Source: Candidatus Rokuibacteriota bacterium (GTDB lineage: Bacteria; Methylomirabilota; Methylomirabilia; Rokubacteriales; CSP1-6). From it: DNA of 44,251 nucleotides. Positions 15,839 to 24,494 of the stretch are shown in pieces (within the stretch, counting starts at the first letter, position 1; each line of letters begins with the position of its first letter). Where the stretch lies: assembly GCA_003221615.1 (NCBI GenBank), contig QHSQ01000011.1, positions 1 through 44,251 on the forward strand, in the 5' to 3' direction. Under the pieces are notes generated by a model. That model ran no database searches, was not told the DNA's origin, and saw only the letters and a list, made by a program, of their open reading frames with translations. The translations under genes and the position numbers were made by a program.

Positions 15839-17047
15839 TCAGTGGGCGTGTCCGATCGCCTTGTGCAGCTCGGTGAGCGGCACGATCCGCCCGTGAAGCG
15901 GCAGCACCTGATCGACCGCGAGGTTGAGGCGCTTGATGTTGTCCGCCAGGTTCACCGAGGACGGATTCGCCGCCGGGGGCGGCGGCGCGTTCGGCGGCAG
16001 CGGCGTGTAGGCGTCGGCTTCGATCAGGAGCTTTTCTTTCGGGAGATACGCCATGATCAGCCCGGAGTGGTGGGTGTTGCCGGCGATGTGAATGAGCTCG
16101 ACGGTCCGGATCCCGTCGGCCAGCACGCGCTTGTCACGTATGCCCTCCACAGTGCCCTTCTTGCCGGACTTCGCCAGCCGATCGGGGCTGACGGTCGCCG
16201 GCGCGGCCAGTGCCTTCTCGAGGAAGGCTTTGTTCGCGTCGTGGGCGATGACGGTCACGCCGTCGGCCGCGACCGCTCGGAGCCCACCGGTGTGATCGAA
16301 GTGATGATGAGTCGCGACGACGTACTTGATCGGCTTGTTCGCCAGAAGATTTTTGACCTCCGCGAGCACGGCGGCGGCGCGATCTTCGTTTTGAGGGCTC
16401 TCGACGAGAATCAGGTGGTCCTTCATCTCGATGAGCGCGCTGTTGTGGCTGCCGCCGCTCAGGAACCAGACGCCTTCGGCGACCATCTGGCTCGTCACAC
16501 GGGCGTAGGGGGCCGGTGTCTGGCGAATCGGGTCGGGAACGGGAAGATCAACCGCCACGTTTGGCTGAACGTCGCTCACGGTCAGCTCGAGCGCGGGATA
16601 GGCGCCGATCGTCTGCTTGATCTTCGTCGGGAACTTCACGCCGCCGAAGTCCTTGTAGTCCGAATAGCGGATTTCGACCGGAATGTCGCCAAGCACGGCG
16701 TGCGGCGCGACCGCATCGATCCGCTCGATCATGCTCTGCGCGTCGACGGTCGCCTTCACCTTGTACTTGCCGGGCACGGCGAACGAGATCGCGCGGCCTT
16801 GCACCGTCGCCTTGTTGACCATCGCGGCCTTGACGACACCGTGAGGCGTGGTCCACAGCTGCAGCTGCCGATCGATCAGCGCGACCGGTGTCGGGTTGAC
16901 GACTTCGCCCGTGACGGTCCAGGCGAAGTTGACGGCGGCCGCGCCCATCGCTTTCGCGACCTGGTCGAGCGAAGCCTCCTGGGCGGTGGCGGCAAGAGGG
17001 AACAGCAGCACCATGACGATAGCGAGCCTGCGCAGGAACGTGCGCAT
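15839..17047 (-). CDS. Exported metallo-beta-lactamase-fold hydrolase
   Basis: A 402-residue protein with a signal peptide (MRTFLRRLAIVMVLLFPLAATAQ, cleavage near residue 22). An N-terminal region of about 170 residues with no clear motif precedes an MBL domain with THHHFDHTGG (HxHxDH at about 245-252), a later HIAGNTHHSG and EADAYTP, and a final PLHGRIVP. The proline-rich PPNAPPPP loop near 350 is odd. Relatives include periplasmic MBL proteins of unknown substrate. No close neighbour suggests its role; the CMD gene is divergent with 140 bp between them. Confidence 0.78.
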   Translation of the reverse strand: MRTFLRRLAIVMVLLFPLAATAQEASLDQVAKAMGAAAVNFAWTVTGEVVNPTPVALIDRQLQLWTTPHGVVKAAMVNKATVQGRAISFAVPGKYKVKATVDAQSMIERIDAVAPHAVLGDIPVEIRYSDYKDFGGVKFPTKIKQTIGAYPALELTVSDVQPNVAVDLPVPDPIRQTPAPYARVTSQMVAEGVWFLSGGSHNSALIEMKDHLILVESPQNEDRAAAVLAEVKNLLANKPIKYVVATHHHFDHTGGLRAVAADGVTVIAHDANKAFLEKALAAPATVSPDRLAKSGKKGTVEGIRDKRVLADGIRTVELIHIAGNTHHSGLIMAYLPKEKLLIEADAYTPLPPNAPPPPAANPSSVNLADNIKRLNLAVDQVLPLHGRIVPLTELHKAIGHAH

Positions 17048-17187
17048 ACGGAGCCTCCCTGGGCGACAGGATGTTGCGACGGGAATGGTGGCGGGATGCT
17101 AGCAGCGCCTGCGGCTGGCGTCAAACGCCGGAAGCGCGTAGAGTGCGCCTCGCAGCATCACATTGTCATTCTCGAAAGGAGCAGACC

Positions 17188-17520
17188 GTGAGCACACAAG
17201 CCCCCGCCTCATCCGCCCGCGACGTGGTCCGACAGGTCGCCCCCAAGCTCATCGAGCTCAGCGAGAAGGTCCTCTTCGGCGACGTCTGGGAACGGCCCGG
17301 ACTCTCCAAGCGCGACCGCAGCCTGATCACGGTCGCGGCGCTCACCGCCATGTACCGGACCGATCAGCTTCCCGGGCACCTGGAGCGCGCGCTGACCAAC
17401 GGCGTCACGCGCGAGGAGATCGGCGAGATCATCACGCACCTCGCGTTCTACGCGGGCTGGCCCGCTGCCATGACCGCCGGCACGATCGCGCGCCGGGTGT
17501 TCGACGCGAGGAAGCCATGA
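17188..17520 (+). CDS. Carboxymuconolactone decarboxylase-family protein
   Basis: A 110-residue CMD/AhpD-like protein: FGDVWERPGLSKRDRSLITVAALTAM, then LPGHLERALTNGVTREEIGEIITHLAFYAGWPAAM. The spacing matches gamma-carboxymuconolactone decarboxylase (PcaC-like) rather than the CxxC peroxidase AhpD, since no CxxC is present. The GTG at 17188 is used because AAAGGAG lies about eight bases upstream. Its stop overlaps the ATG of the next gene (ATGA at 17517), so the two products are translationally coupled. Confidence 0.82.
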   Translation: MSTQAPASSARDVVRQVAPKLIELSEKVLFGDVWERPGLSKRDRSLITVAALTAMYRTDQLPGHLERALTNGVTREEIGEIITHLAFYAGWPAAMTAGTIARRVFDARKP

Positions 17521-18458
17521 AAGTCGGATTCATCGGCCTGGGCACGATGGGACGCCACATGGCGTCCAACCTCATGAAGGGCGGCCATCAGCTCGTGGTC
17601 AACGACGTGCGGCGCGAGGCGGCGGCGCCTCATCTTCAGGCCGGGGCCACCTGGGCCGACTCGCCGCGCGCGGTCGCCGAGGCGTCCGAGGTCGTGTTCA
17701 CCTCGCTGCCCGGCCCCGTCGAGGTCGAAGCGGTCGCGCTCGGCGAGCAAGGGCTCGGCACGGGTCTCGCGGCCGGCAAGGTGTATTTCGATCTCTCGAC
17801 CAACTCGCCGGCGCTCGTGCGGCGGATCCACGAAGCGTTCAAGAAGAAGGGGATCCACATGCTCGACGCTCCGGTGAGCGGCGGGCCGCGCGGCGCGGAA
17901 TCGCGCCGCCTCGCCCTCTGGGTCGGCGGCGACGAGGATATCTTCAAGCGCTACAAGCCGGTGCTCGACGCGATCGGTGACCAGCCCTACTACGTGGGCC
18001 CGATCGGCGCGGGCTCGGTGGCCAAGCTCGTCCACAACTGCGCCGGCTACGTCATCCAGACCGCGCTGGCCGAAGTCTTCACGATGGGCGTCAAGGCCGG
18101 CGTCGAGCCCATCGCGCTGTGGAAAGCCGTGCGGCAGGGCGCCGGCGGCCGGCGGCGGACATTCGACGGGCTCGCCGATCAGTTCCTGCCGGGAAAGTTC
18201 GAGCCACCGTCGTTCGCGCTGCGGCTGGCGCACAAGGACGTCACGCTGGCGACGGCGCTCGGCCGCGAGCACAAGGTGCCGATGAAGCTGGCCAACGTCA
18301 CGCTCGAGGAGATGACCGAGGCGCTCAACCGCGGCTGGGCGGAGCGCGACTCGCGCGTGGCGATGCTCCTGCAGGAGGAGCGCGCCGGGGTCACGATCAA
18401 GGTGACGGAAGAGGCGATCCGGGAAGCGCTGGCGATCGACAAGACTCCGCCGCGCTGA
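17517..18458 (+). CDS. Beta-hydroxyacid dehydrogenase (3-hydroxyisobutyrate/tartronate-semialdehyde reductase type)
   Basis: A 313-residue NAD(P)-linked dehydrogenase. The N-terminus MKVGFIGLGTMGRHMASNL is the GxGxxG dinucleotide site; DAPVSGGPRGAESRRLALWVGG is the substrate-binding motif; GAGSVAKLVHNCAGY carries the catalytic lysine. The family covers 3-hydroxyisobutyrate dehydrogenase, tartronate-semialdehyde reductase and glyoxylate reductase. The convergent neighbour is a malate synthase-like protein, also glyoxylate-linked, which weakly favours a C2/C3 hydroxyacid role. Translationally coupled to the CMD gene. Confidence 0.85.
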   Translation: MKVGFIGLGTMGRHMASNLMKGGHQLVVNDVRREAAAPHLQAGATWADSPRAVAEASEVVFTSLPGPVEVEAVALGEQGLGTGLAAGKVYFDLSTNSPALVRRIHEAFKKKGIHMLDAPVSGGPRGAESRRLALWVGGDEDIFKRYKPVLDAIGDQPYYVGPIGAGSVAKLVHNCAGYVIQTALAEVFTMGVKAGVEPIALWKAVRQGAGGRRRTFDGLADQFLPGKFEPPSFALRLAHKDVTLATALGREHKVPMKLANVTLEEMTEALNRGWAERDSRVAMLLQEERAGVTIKVTEEAIREALAIDKTPPR

Positions 18459-18489
18459 AGCACGTACTCGACCCGCCTGGCGCAGCGTC

Positions 18490-18521
18490 GCAGCCACGGC
18501 GTGCCTACGCGCCGTGGCTGC
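18490..18521. terminator. Hairpin between convergent genes
   Basis: A 12-bp perfect stem (18490-18501 with 18510-18521) and 8-base loop in the 86-bp gap between the convergent dehydrogenase (stop 18458) and malate synthase (stop 18545). No T-run follows. Location argues for a shared terminator. Confidence 0.65.
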
Positions 18522-18544
18522 AACTCACCCCGAGGGCCTGAGCT

Positions 18545-20206
18545 TCAGAACGCGTCGGGCGCGGCGGCGATCGCGTCGAGCTCGGCGCGGGTGTACGAGC
18601 CGAGGCTCCGGAAGTTGAGCTCGGTGTAGTTCTTGATCCAGCGCATCGCGATCTTGAGCGCCTTGCGATAGCGGTCCTGAGTGTCGACGCCCTGGCGGCG
18701 CGCGAGGATGTCGGCGAGCTCCTCGCCGAGCAGGCGCTTCACCAGGGCGAAGTCGTGCTCGGCGCCGGCGTTGGTCTCGCGCGCGCGATGGATGATCCGC
18801 TGGGCGATCTGCGCGACCGACATGCGGCCGGTCGCGAGATCTTCCATCAGAGCCGGATGGATGCCGGGCTTGCCCTCGAGGCTGTCGATGCCCTTGGCGC
18901 CGCGCCCGCCCAGCCAGCCCTCGACGTACTCGATCAGCATCCGCGCGTTGCGTCGGGTGCCTTCGACGGTGACGGGCCCTTCGGGCGTCCTGATCGCGAC
19001 CGGATAGTTGTCCGGGTCCGCCATCTGCTCCGTCGGCTTCCAGCCCGAGCCGATCAGCTTTTTGAAGGGATCTCCCGCGGTCTTCATGTGGAAGATGTGC
19101 GCGACCCACCCGCGGATGAAGCCCTGCTCGGCTTCCCACTGCTTGTCCGTGCGGATCGCCTCGGCCGCGGCGCGGTTGACCTCCGGGTCCGGATTCGGGA
19201 GCGCGGTGGCCATGCCGCCGATCGGGACGGCGCCCCGCTTGAGGCTGATCGCGACGAGGCGGCGGAAGATGTTCGCCAGGAACGGCGTGGTCTTGATGTC
19301 CACCCCGAAGCGATCCGGCCACACCTGCGCCGGGTCCGTCATGACGAACTCGAAGATCGAGGCCTTGAGATCCCACCGGGCGGCGTTGAGCCCGGCCGCG
19401 TACGGGCCGAGCTCGTAGAGCATCTCCTCCATCTCGTACACGCACGGCAGCGACTCGACCAGCACGACGGCCCGGATCGTCGCCCGAGCCAGGAACGGGA
19501 GCTGGCGCTGGCTCAGGTCGAAGAGGTCGCGGTACCAGCGCGCCTCGGCCGCGGCCTCGAGCTTGGGCAGATAGAAATAGATGCCCTGGGCCCGGTCGGC
19601 TTGCGCGCGCCCGGCGTAGAAGAGCGTGAGCGCGGTGCCGAGGACCGCCGCGTTGACGGGCGCGCCGTCGATGGTCACGTCCGGCTCGTCGAGATGCAGG
19701 CCGCGCTCGCGATGCATGAAGAACGGCAGATCGCCGTCGGCGATCTTGTAGTTCCGATTCCGCTCGCGGTCGACGAAGGTGAGCTCGCGGTTCACCGCGG
19801 CCAGTCGATTGTGCGCGGAGCGCACGGTGTCGATCAGCCGATGGCCGCCCGAGTCCTCGTCGTCGTCCAGATCGCCGGCGGCGCGCTCGCCCTCGGGCCC
19901 GGGGTTCAGCGCGTTGATGAACATCGAGGTGATCGAGCACGGGCCCGAGATCTCGATGCCGGGCTGCTTGAGGTCCTCGGGCACCGGCGGAACCCGCCAC
20001 GTCCCGGTGGTGGCCTCGCTGGCGGGCGGATGGCTCGGCGGAACGTGCTGTCGGAGCGCGCGCTCGAGCACCGCGAGCCGCCGTGCGCGCAGCTCGCGCG
20101 CGCGCGCGTCCAGCTGATCGTGGAGGCGCGTCAGGTAGTCGCAGAAGGCGGGCGTGAACAGCGTCGCCGCCCCTTCCACCGGGGCGAACTTCACTCGCGT
20201 CGACAC
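18545..20206 (-). CDS. Malate synthase, divergent type
   Basis: About 553 residues, near the 530-residue size of malate synthase A, which condenses glyoxylate and acetyl-CoA. Matches include MFINALNPGPEGERAAGDLDDDEDS (equivalent of the N-LN-GA...DFEDS segment), VESLPCVYEMEEMLYELGPYAAGLNAARWD (the PROSITE-type GLN-x-x-RWD region) and GAVPIGGMATALPN, then GFIRGWVAHIFHM. Divergences: the usual RDH before GLN reads PYA, and GRWDY is ARWDL. I therefore call it malate-synthase-like with activity unproven. GTG 20206 (MSTRVKFAPVEG) is preferred to the upstream TTG 20245, which has no ribosome-binding site. No isocitrate lyase is in the window. Confidence 0.75.
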   Translation of the reverse strand: MSTRVKFAPVEGAATLFTPAFCDYLTRLHDQLDARARELRARRLAVLERALRQHVPPSHPPASEATTGTWRVPPVPEDLKQPGIEISGPCSITSMFINALNPGPEGERAAGDLDDDEDSGGHRLIDTVRSAHNRLAAVNRELTFVDRERNRNYKIADGDLPFFMHRERGLHLDEPDVTIDGAPVNAAVLGTALTLFYAGRAQADRAQGIYFYLPKLEAAAEARWYRDLFDLSQRQLPFLARATIRAVVLVESLPCVYEMEEMLYELGPYAAGLNAARWDLKASIFEFVMTDPAQVWPDRFGVDIKTTPFLANIFRRLVAISLKRGAVPIGGMATALPNPDPEVNRAAAEAIRTDKQWEAEQGFIRGWVAHIFHMKTAGDPFKKLIGSGWKPTEQMADPDNYPVAIRTPEGPVTVEGTRRNARMLIEYVEGWLGGRGAKGIDSLEGKPGIHPALMEDLATGRMSVAQIAQRIIHRARETNAGAEHDFALVKRLLGEELADILARRQGVDTQDRYRKALKIAMRWIKNYTELNFRSLGSYTRAELDAIAAAPDAF

Positions 20207-20223
20207 AGCATCAAATCTTTCGC

Positions 20224-20679
20224 ATGGCGACCGCGCGGCTGTCAATGGCAGAATGCCCGCGGCTTTCCGGAATGGTCAGGCGATTCCGCGGCATGGGGAA
20301 GGGACGCAAGACCCGCCGCGCCCTCGAGCGCGGCGGCACCGGACCCGCGCAGCGACTGAACGAGACGCTCGCGCGCTGGCCGCGCGTCCGCATCACGCCG
20401 ATGTTCGGGCGGTGGGGCTACTTCGTGGGTGAGAGGCTCTTCGCGTGCTTTCCGGTGCGCGAGAAGGAGCGCGACCTCTGGATCCGGCTCGCTCACGACG
20501 ATCAGCGGCGCGCCCTCGCCGACAGCCGCGTGCGCCCGCACCGCCGCTTCTCGCGCAAAGGGTGGATCGAGCTCGACGTCGAGGGCATCGAGGACATGGG
20601 GCGCGCCGTGCGCTGGCTCCGGCGGGGGTACACGGCCGCCGCGCACGGCGTGCCCGACGAGGCGGAGGCCGACAGCTAG
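20224..20679 (+). CDS. TfoX/YjbR N-terminal-like small protein
   Basis: Up to 151 residues; the conserved part (from about residue 50) reads RITPMFGRWGYFVGERLFACFPVR, then DLWIRLAHDDQRRAL, the pattern of TfoX-N/MmcQ-like proteins of unknown biochemical function. The start is unsure: ATGs lie at 20224, 20245, 20272 and 20293, none with a good ribosome-binding site; the one at 20293 leaves a basic leader GKGRKTRR. Its TAG overlaps by two bases the opposite-strand stop of the transporter gene. It is not evidence of natural competence by itself. Confidence 0.6.
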   Translation: MATARLSMAECPRLSGMVRRFRGMGKGRKTRRALERGGTGPAQRLNETLARWPRVRITPMFGRWGYFVGERLFACFPVREKERDLWIRLAHDDQRRALADSRVRPHRRFSRKGWIELDVEGIEDMGRAVRWLRRGYTAAAHGVPDEAEADS

Positions 20680-22070
20680 GAGGTCGCGGCCGTCTCCGCG
20701 TGTGCGATCTGTTCGTCCCGCGCCTTTGCGTCGATCCGATCGAACTTGACCAGCGGCATGAGCACCCAGGTGAGCGCCGTCATGCCCGCCGCGATGTAGA
20801 CCAGAGGCACGTAGCCGACCACGTCGTAGAGGCGCGCCCCCACGTTTTCCGAGAGCTGAGCTCCGAGATTGTAGACCGACGTGAGCGCGGCGAAAAACGT
20901 CGCCTCGACGCGCGCCGGGCACGCCTTGGCCGCCAGGTCGAGGAACGCGAGGTTGATGACCATGCTGACGGGACCGAACACGAGGGTAATGAGGACAGCC
21001 GATGTCGCGTCGCGATAGACGAGGTAGCCGAGTGTCGAGACGACGCCCAGCGCGATCGAGATGTGCATGATGTGCTTGAGCGGCAGGCGACGCGAGAGCG
21101 GCGCGTAGAGCACGGCGCCGGCGATCTGCGACACCGCGCCCAGAGCAGCCAGCCGGCCGATGAACTGCTGGCTGAAGTTCAGGGTGTCGGTCTGGTAGTA
21201 GAGGAAGGCGGGACCGAAGGACGGGCTGAACCAGAAGAAGAAGATGAAGCCCGCGACCAGCCAGATCTCACGGCCGCTGACCGCCGCGCGGATCGCCCGC
21301 CACGTCTCGAAAAACGCCGCCTTGTCGGTACGCGCGGGCGTCTCGCGCACGAACGACACGCCCATGCTCAGTGACATGAGCGGGAAGCACGCCGCGAGCA
21401 GGAACGCCGCGCGCAGGCTGCGCGTCTCCGCCAGATGGCCGCCGAGCTCGCCCACCAGCACCGACGCCAGCGTGATGCACGCCCACTGCACCGCCTGGAA
21501 GGCGCCGGTGAGGCCGCGGGGTCGACCGTTCTCGACCATCATCGCGTCCGTGAGCACATCGGTGAACGCCAGGCCGAGCGCCATCAAGGTGAACAGACCC
21601 ACACCGTCCACCAGGGTGAAGTCGAGTGGGCCGCCGAGATCGAGCTCCAGCGGCTTCCAGCCGAAGCCGATCCCTGGGATCATCACGTGCACGACCGGCA
21701 GCGGCACGGTGAACACGCTGATCGGCCCCTCGGAGATGGAGCGGCTCATCGCCAGGATCAGGCCCGCGGCTCCGGCCATCGCTGTGGTGAGCAAGAAGTA
21801 GCTCTGCCGCCGTCGCCTGAAGAGCGGCACGAAGTCGGACAGGAGACCGTAGGCGGGCTTGATGAACCACGGAATGATCGTGATCAGGAAAAAGTCGGCG
21901 ACCTGGCCCGCGCTGAGCCCGCGATCCTTGAGGATGATCGTGATCGTCTGATTGGGCAGGTACCACATGCCCTGCGCGAAGTAGACGACACCGAACATGA
22001 CGGCGAGCCGTTTTGCCTCTGGTGTCTTGAACGGGTTGAACCGCTCGAGCCAGGCTCGCATCCGCGCCAT
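20676..22070 (-). CDS. BT1/folate-biopterin-family MFS transporter
   Basis: A 464-residue polytopic protein with about twelve hydrophobic segments. FAQGMWYLPNQTITIILKDRGLSAGQ, then IIPWFIKPAYGLLSDFVPLFRRRRQSY are characteristic of the folate-biopterin transporter (FBT/BT1) branch of the major facilitator superfamily. A periplasmic-looking insertion lies near residues 110-150. Family members move folates, biopterin or S-adenosylmethionine, but bacterial substrates are mostly unknown. AAAGG precedes the ATG, which is 20 bp from the divergent molybdopterin oxidoreductase start. Confidence 0.78.
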   Translation of the reverse strand: MARMRAWLERFNPFKTPEAKRLAVMFGVVYFAQGMWYLPNQTITIILKDRGLSAGQVADFFLITIIPWFIKPAYGLLSDFVPLFRRRRQSYFLLTTAMAGAAGLILAMSRSISEGPISVFTVPLPVVHVMIPGIGFGWKPLELDLGGPLDFTLVDGVGLFTLMALGLAFTDVLTDAMMVENGRPRGLTGAFQAVQWACITLASVLVGELGGHLAETRSLRAAFLLAACFPLMSLSMGVSFVRETPARTDKAAFFETWRAIRAAVSGREIWLVAGFIFFFWFSPSFGPAFLYYQTDTLNFSQQFIGRLAALGAVSQIAGAVLYAPLSRRLPLKHIMHISIALGVVSTLGYLVYRDATSAVLITLVFGPVSMVINLAFLDLAAKACPARVEATFFAALTSVYNLGAQLSENVGARLYDVVGYVPLVYIAAGMTALTWVLMPLVKFDRIDAKARDEQIAHAETAATS

Positions 22071-22090
22071 GATACCTTTGGTCGCATCGT

Positions 22091-24130
22091 ATGCTCTCCG
22101 TTTGTCCTCACGACTGCCCGTCGTGCTGTAGCCTGGTCGTGACCGTCTCGGACGGCCGGTTGACGTCCGTCACCGGCAATCCCGATCATCCGTTCACCCG
22201 GGGCGTCATCTGCGGCAAGGTGCGCGAGTACGCCGAGCGCGTCCATTCTCCGCTTCGCGTGCTGACGCCGCTGCGGCGGGTGGGGCCGAAGGGCCGGGCC
22301 GAGCTGGCGCCGATCTCGTGGGACGAGGCCATCGCGACGATCGCCGACCGCTGGCGGGCGATCATCGCGCGCGAGGGCGCCGAAGCGATTCTGCCGTTCT
22401 CGTACGCCGGCTCGATGGGTCAGGTCCAGTACCACGCCGGCCATCCGCTCTTTCACGCGCTGGGCGCGAGCCGACTCGACCGCTCCATATGCGTCACGAC
22501 GGCCTACGCGGGCTGGCGCGTGACCGTCGGCGCCATCACCGGCAACGACTCCGAGCAGATGGTCGGCGCCGACCTGGTCGTGCTCTGGGGCGTGAACGCC
22601 TCGTACTCGACGATCAACGTGATGACGCTCGTGAAGCAGGCGCGCGCCCGCGGCGCCCACGTCGTCGCGATCGATCCCTATCGCACGCCCACGGCCCAGC
22701 AGGCCGACGAGCACTTGATGGTGCGCCCCGGCACCGACGCCGCGCTGGCGCTGGCCGTCATGCACGTGCTGGTGGCCGAAGGTCGCGTCGACCGCGACTA
22801 CGTGGAGCGCGCGACGCTTGGCTTCGACCGGCTCTCAGAGCATCTGCGAGCGTACACACCGGAAGCGGTCGCGCCCATCGTCGGGCTCGATGCCGACACG
22901 ATCGTGCGGTTCGCGCGTCGCTACGGCGCCACGCCGCGGACGTTCATCCGGATCGGCATCGGCCTCTCCCGCCACGACAACGGCGCCATGACCTGTCGGA
23001 CGCTCGCGTGCCTGCCCGCGCTGACCGGCGCCTACGCGGATCCGCACGGCGGCGCGCTGCTCTCGACCGGCGGCGCCTACGGCTTCGACTATTCTGTGCT
23101 CGAGCGCCCGGATCTGATGCCCACGCCCGCGCCGCGAATCATCAACATGATCCAGCTCGGGCGCGCCCTGACCGACCCGACCCTGACGCCGCCGGTGCGC
23201 TCGCTCTACGTCTACAGTTCGAACCCGGCCGCGGTCTGCCCGGACCAGACGCTCGTGCTCCGCGGGCTCGCGCGCGAGGATCTCTTCACGGTGGTCCACG
23301 AGCAGGTGTTGACCGACACCGCGCACTACGCCGACATCGTGCTGCCGGCGACGACCTCGATGGAGCACCTCGATCTCTATCGCTCGTTCGGCCAGCTCAC
23401 GCTTCAGCTCGCGCGGCCGGCGCTCGCGCCGCAGGGTGAGGCGAAGTCCAACTGGGAGACCAGCGGGCTCCTGGCGCGGGCGATGGGCGTCGCTGAGACG
23501 CACTACGCGAAGGGCGACGAGGGGCTCATTCGGGAGTTCCTGGCGAAGGGGGACACCAGCGTGCGCGGCGTCACGTGGGAGCAGCTCGACCGCGACGGGT
23601 GGGTGAGGGTCAATCTCCCGCGGCCGTATATGCCGTTCGCCAACGGCGCGCCGACGCCGTCAGGGAAAGTGGAGTTTTACTCCGCCTGGATGGAGCGCCA
23701 GGGCTTGCCCGCGCTCCCGACGTATGTGCCGCTCGCGGAAGGCCCCGACAATCGAGAGCTGGTGGCGCGCTTCCCTTTGCAGTGCATCGTGCCGCCCAAC
23801 CGGTTCTTCCTGAACTCCTCGTTCAGCCAGTCGGAGCTCCTGCGCCGGCGTCAGGGCGCGGCCACCGCGATGCTGGCGGCGGGGGACGCGGCAGCGCGCG
23901 GCATCCGCGACGGCGACAGCATTCGAGTCGAGAGCCCGCGTGGCGCCGCGCGCTTCACGGCGCGCATCACCGACGCGACGCGTCCGGGCGTCGTGGTCAT
24001 CGAAGGAATCTGGTGGCATCGCTTCTCGCCCGACGGGCTCGGGGTCAACGTGCTCACCAGCGATCGCGTAGCGGACCTCGGCGGCGGGCCTGCCTTTCAC
24101 TCCAACCTCGTTCAGGTTTCGAAGGCTTAA
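22091..24130 (+). CDS. Molybdopterin-dependent oxidoreductase (DMSO-reductase superfamily)
   Basis: A 679-residue catalytic subunit. The N-terminus MLSVCPHDCPSCCSL...TRGVICGK gives the C-x3-C-x3-C...C cluster ligands (C5, C9, C13, C41) of a [4Fe-4S] site. Further landmarks are WDEAIATIADRW, NPAAVCPD, YADIVLPATTSMEHLD and PTPSGKVEFYS, with a C-terminal molydopterin-dinucleotide-binding domain (NSSFSQSELLRRRQG...DGDSIRVESPRG). No Tat signal, so cytoplasmic. No iron-sulfur or membrane partner subunit is adjacent, which is usual for this soluble group annotated as assimilatory or formate-dehydrogenase-like. Because C5 must be included, the ATG at 22091 is secure. Substrate unknown. Confidence 0.85.
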   Translation: MLSVCPHDCPSCCSLVVTVSDGRLTSVTGNPDHPFTRGVICGKVREYAERVHSPLRVLTPLRRVGPKGRAELAPISWDEAIATIADRWRAIIAREGAEAILPFSYAGSMGQVQYHAGHPLFHALGASRLDRSICVTTAYAGWRVTVGAITGNDSEQMVGADLVVLWGVNASYSTINVMTLVKQARARGAHVVAIDPYRTPTAQQADEHLMVRPGTDAALALAVMHVLVAEGRVDRDYVERATLGFDRLSEHLRAYTPEAVAPIVGLDADTIVRFARRYGATPRTFIRIGIGLSRHDNGAMTCRTLACLPALTGAYADPHGGALLSTGGAYGFDYSVLERPDLMPTPAPRIINMIQLGRALTDPTLTPPVRSLYVYSSNPAAVCPDQTLVLRGLAREDLFTVVHEQVLTDTAHYADIVLPATTSMEHLDLYRSFGQLTLQLARPALAPQGEAKSNWETSGLLARAMGVAETHYAKGDEGLIREFLAKGDTSVRGVTWEQLDRDGWVRVNLPRPYMPFANGAPTPSGKVEFYSAWMERQGLPALPTYVPLAEGPDNRELVARFPLQCIVPPNRFFLNSSFSQSELLRRRQGAATAMLAAGDAAARGIRDGDSIRVESPRGAARFTARITDATRPGVVVIEGIWWHRFSPDGLGVNVLTSDRVADLGGGPAFHSNLVQVSKA

Positions 24131-24494
24131 GCTTCGTCCGGCGACGGCGGGGCGAGGGCTGGGGAAGGGGTTGCCCGACCACGCGGCACGCGTGCGCGGC
24201 TCCCGGGGTGGCTGGGCTCCATCCGGGCGCGCCACTTCCGTCGCCGCTTGGAGGGAACGAGTCGCGCAACCCCTTCCCCAGCCCTCGTCCCGCCGTCGCC
24301 TGGCGCTTCGTGCTTCGGTGACGAGCGCGTCGTTGAGGCGTGGGCCGGCGCCGTCGCACGGGAGTTCGCATGCGCGGATCGACGACGAACGTTTAGACTC
24401 TGAGGTTCATCATGCGAGGCCGCTGTGTTGGCGGCGCGTTGAGCTTAGGTCGATGTCGCAGCTTCGGCGCGGTCAGGGCCTGCGCGAACGGTGT
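24131..24494. repeat. Intergenic region with a 34-bp imperfect inverted repeat
   Basis: This 364-bp gap between convergent genes holds two 34-base arms, 24141-24174 and 24266-24299, which are reverse complements except for one base, around a 91-bp spacer. The left part of the arm reads GCGACGGCGGGGCGAGGGCT. The arm length is far beyond a normal terminator, and the whole 159-bp unit could be a palindromic mobile-type repeat or a structured RNA. From 24300 to 24494 I see nothing recognisable. Confidence 0.75.
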
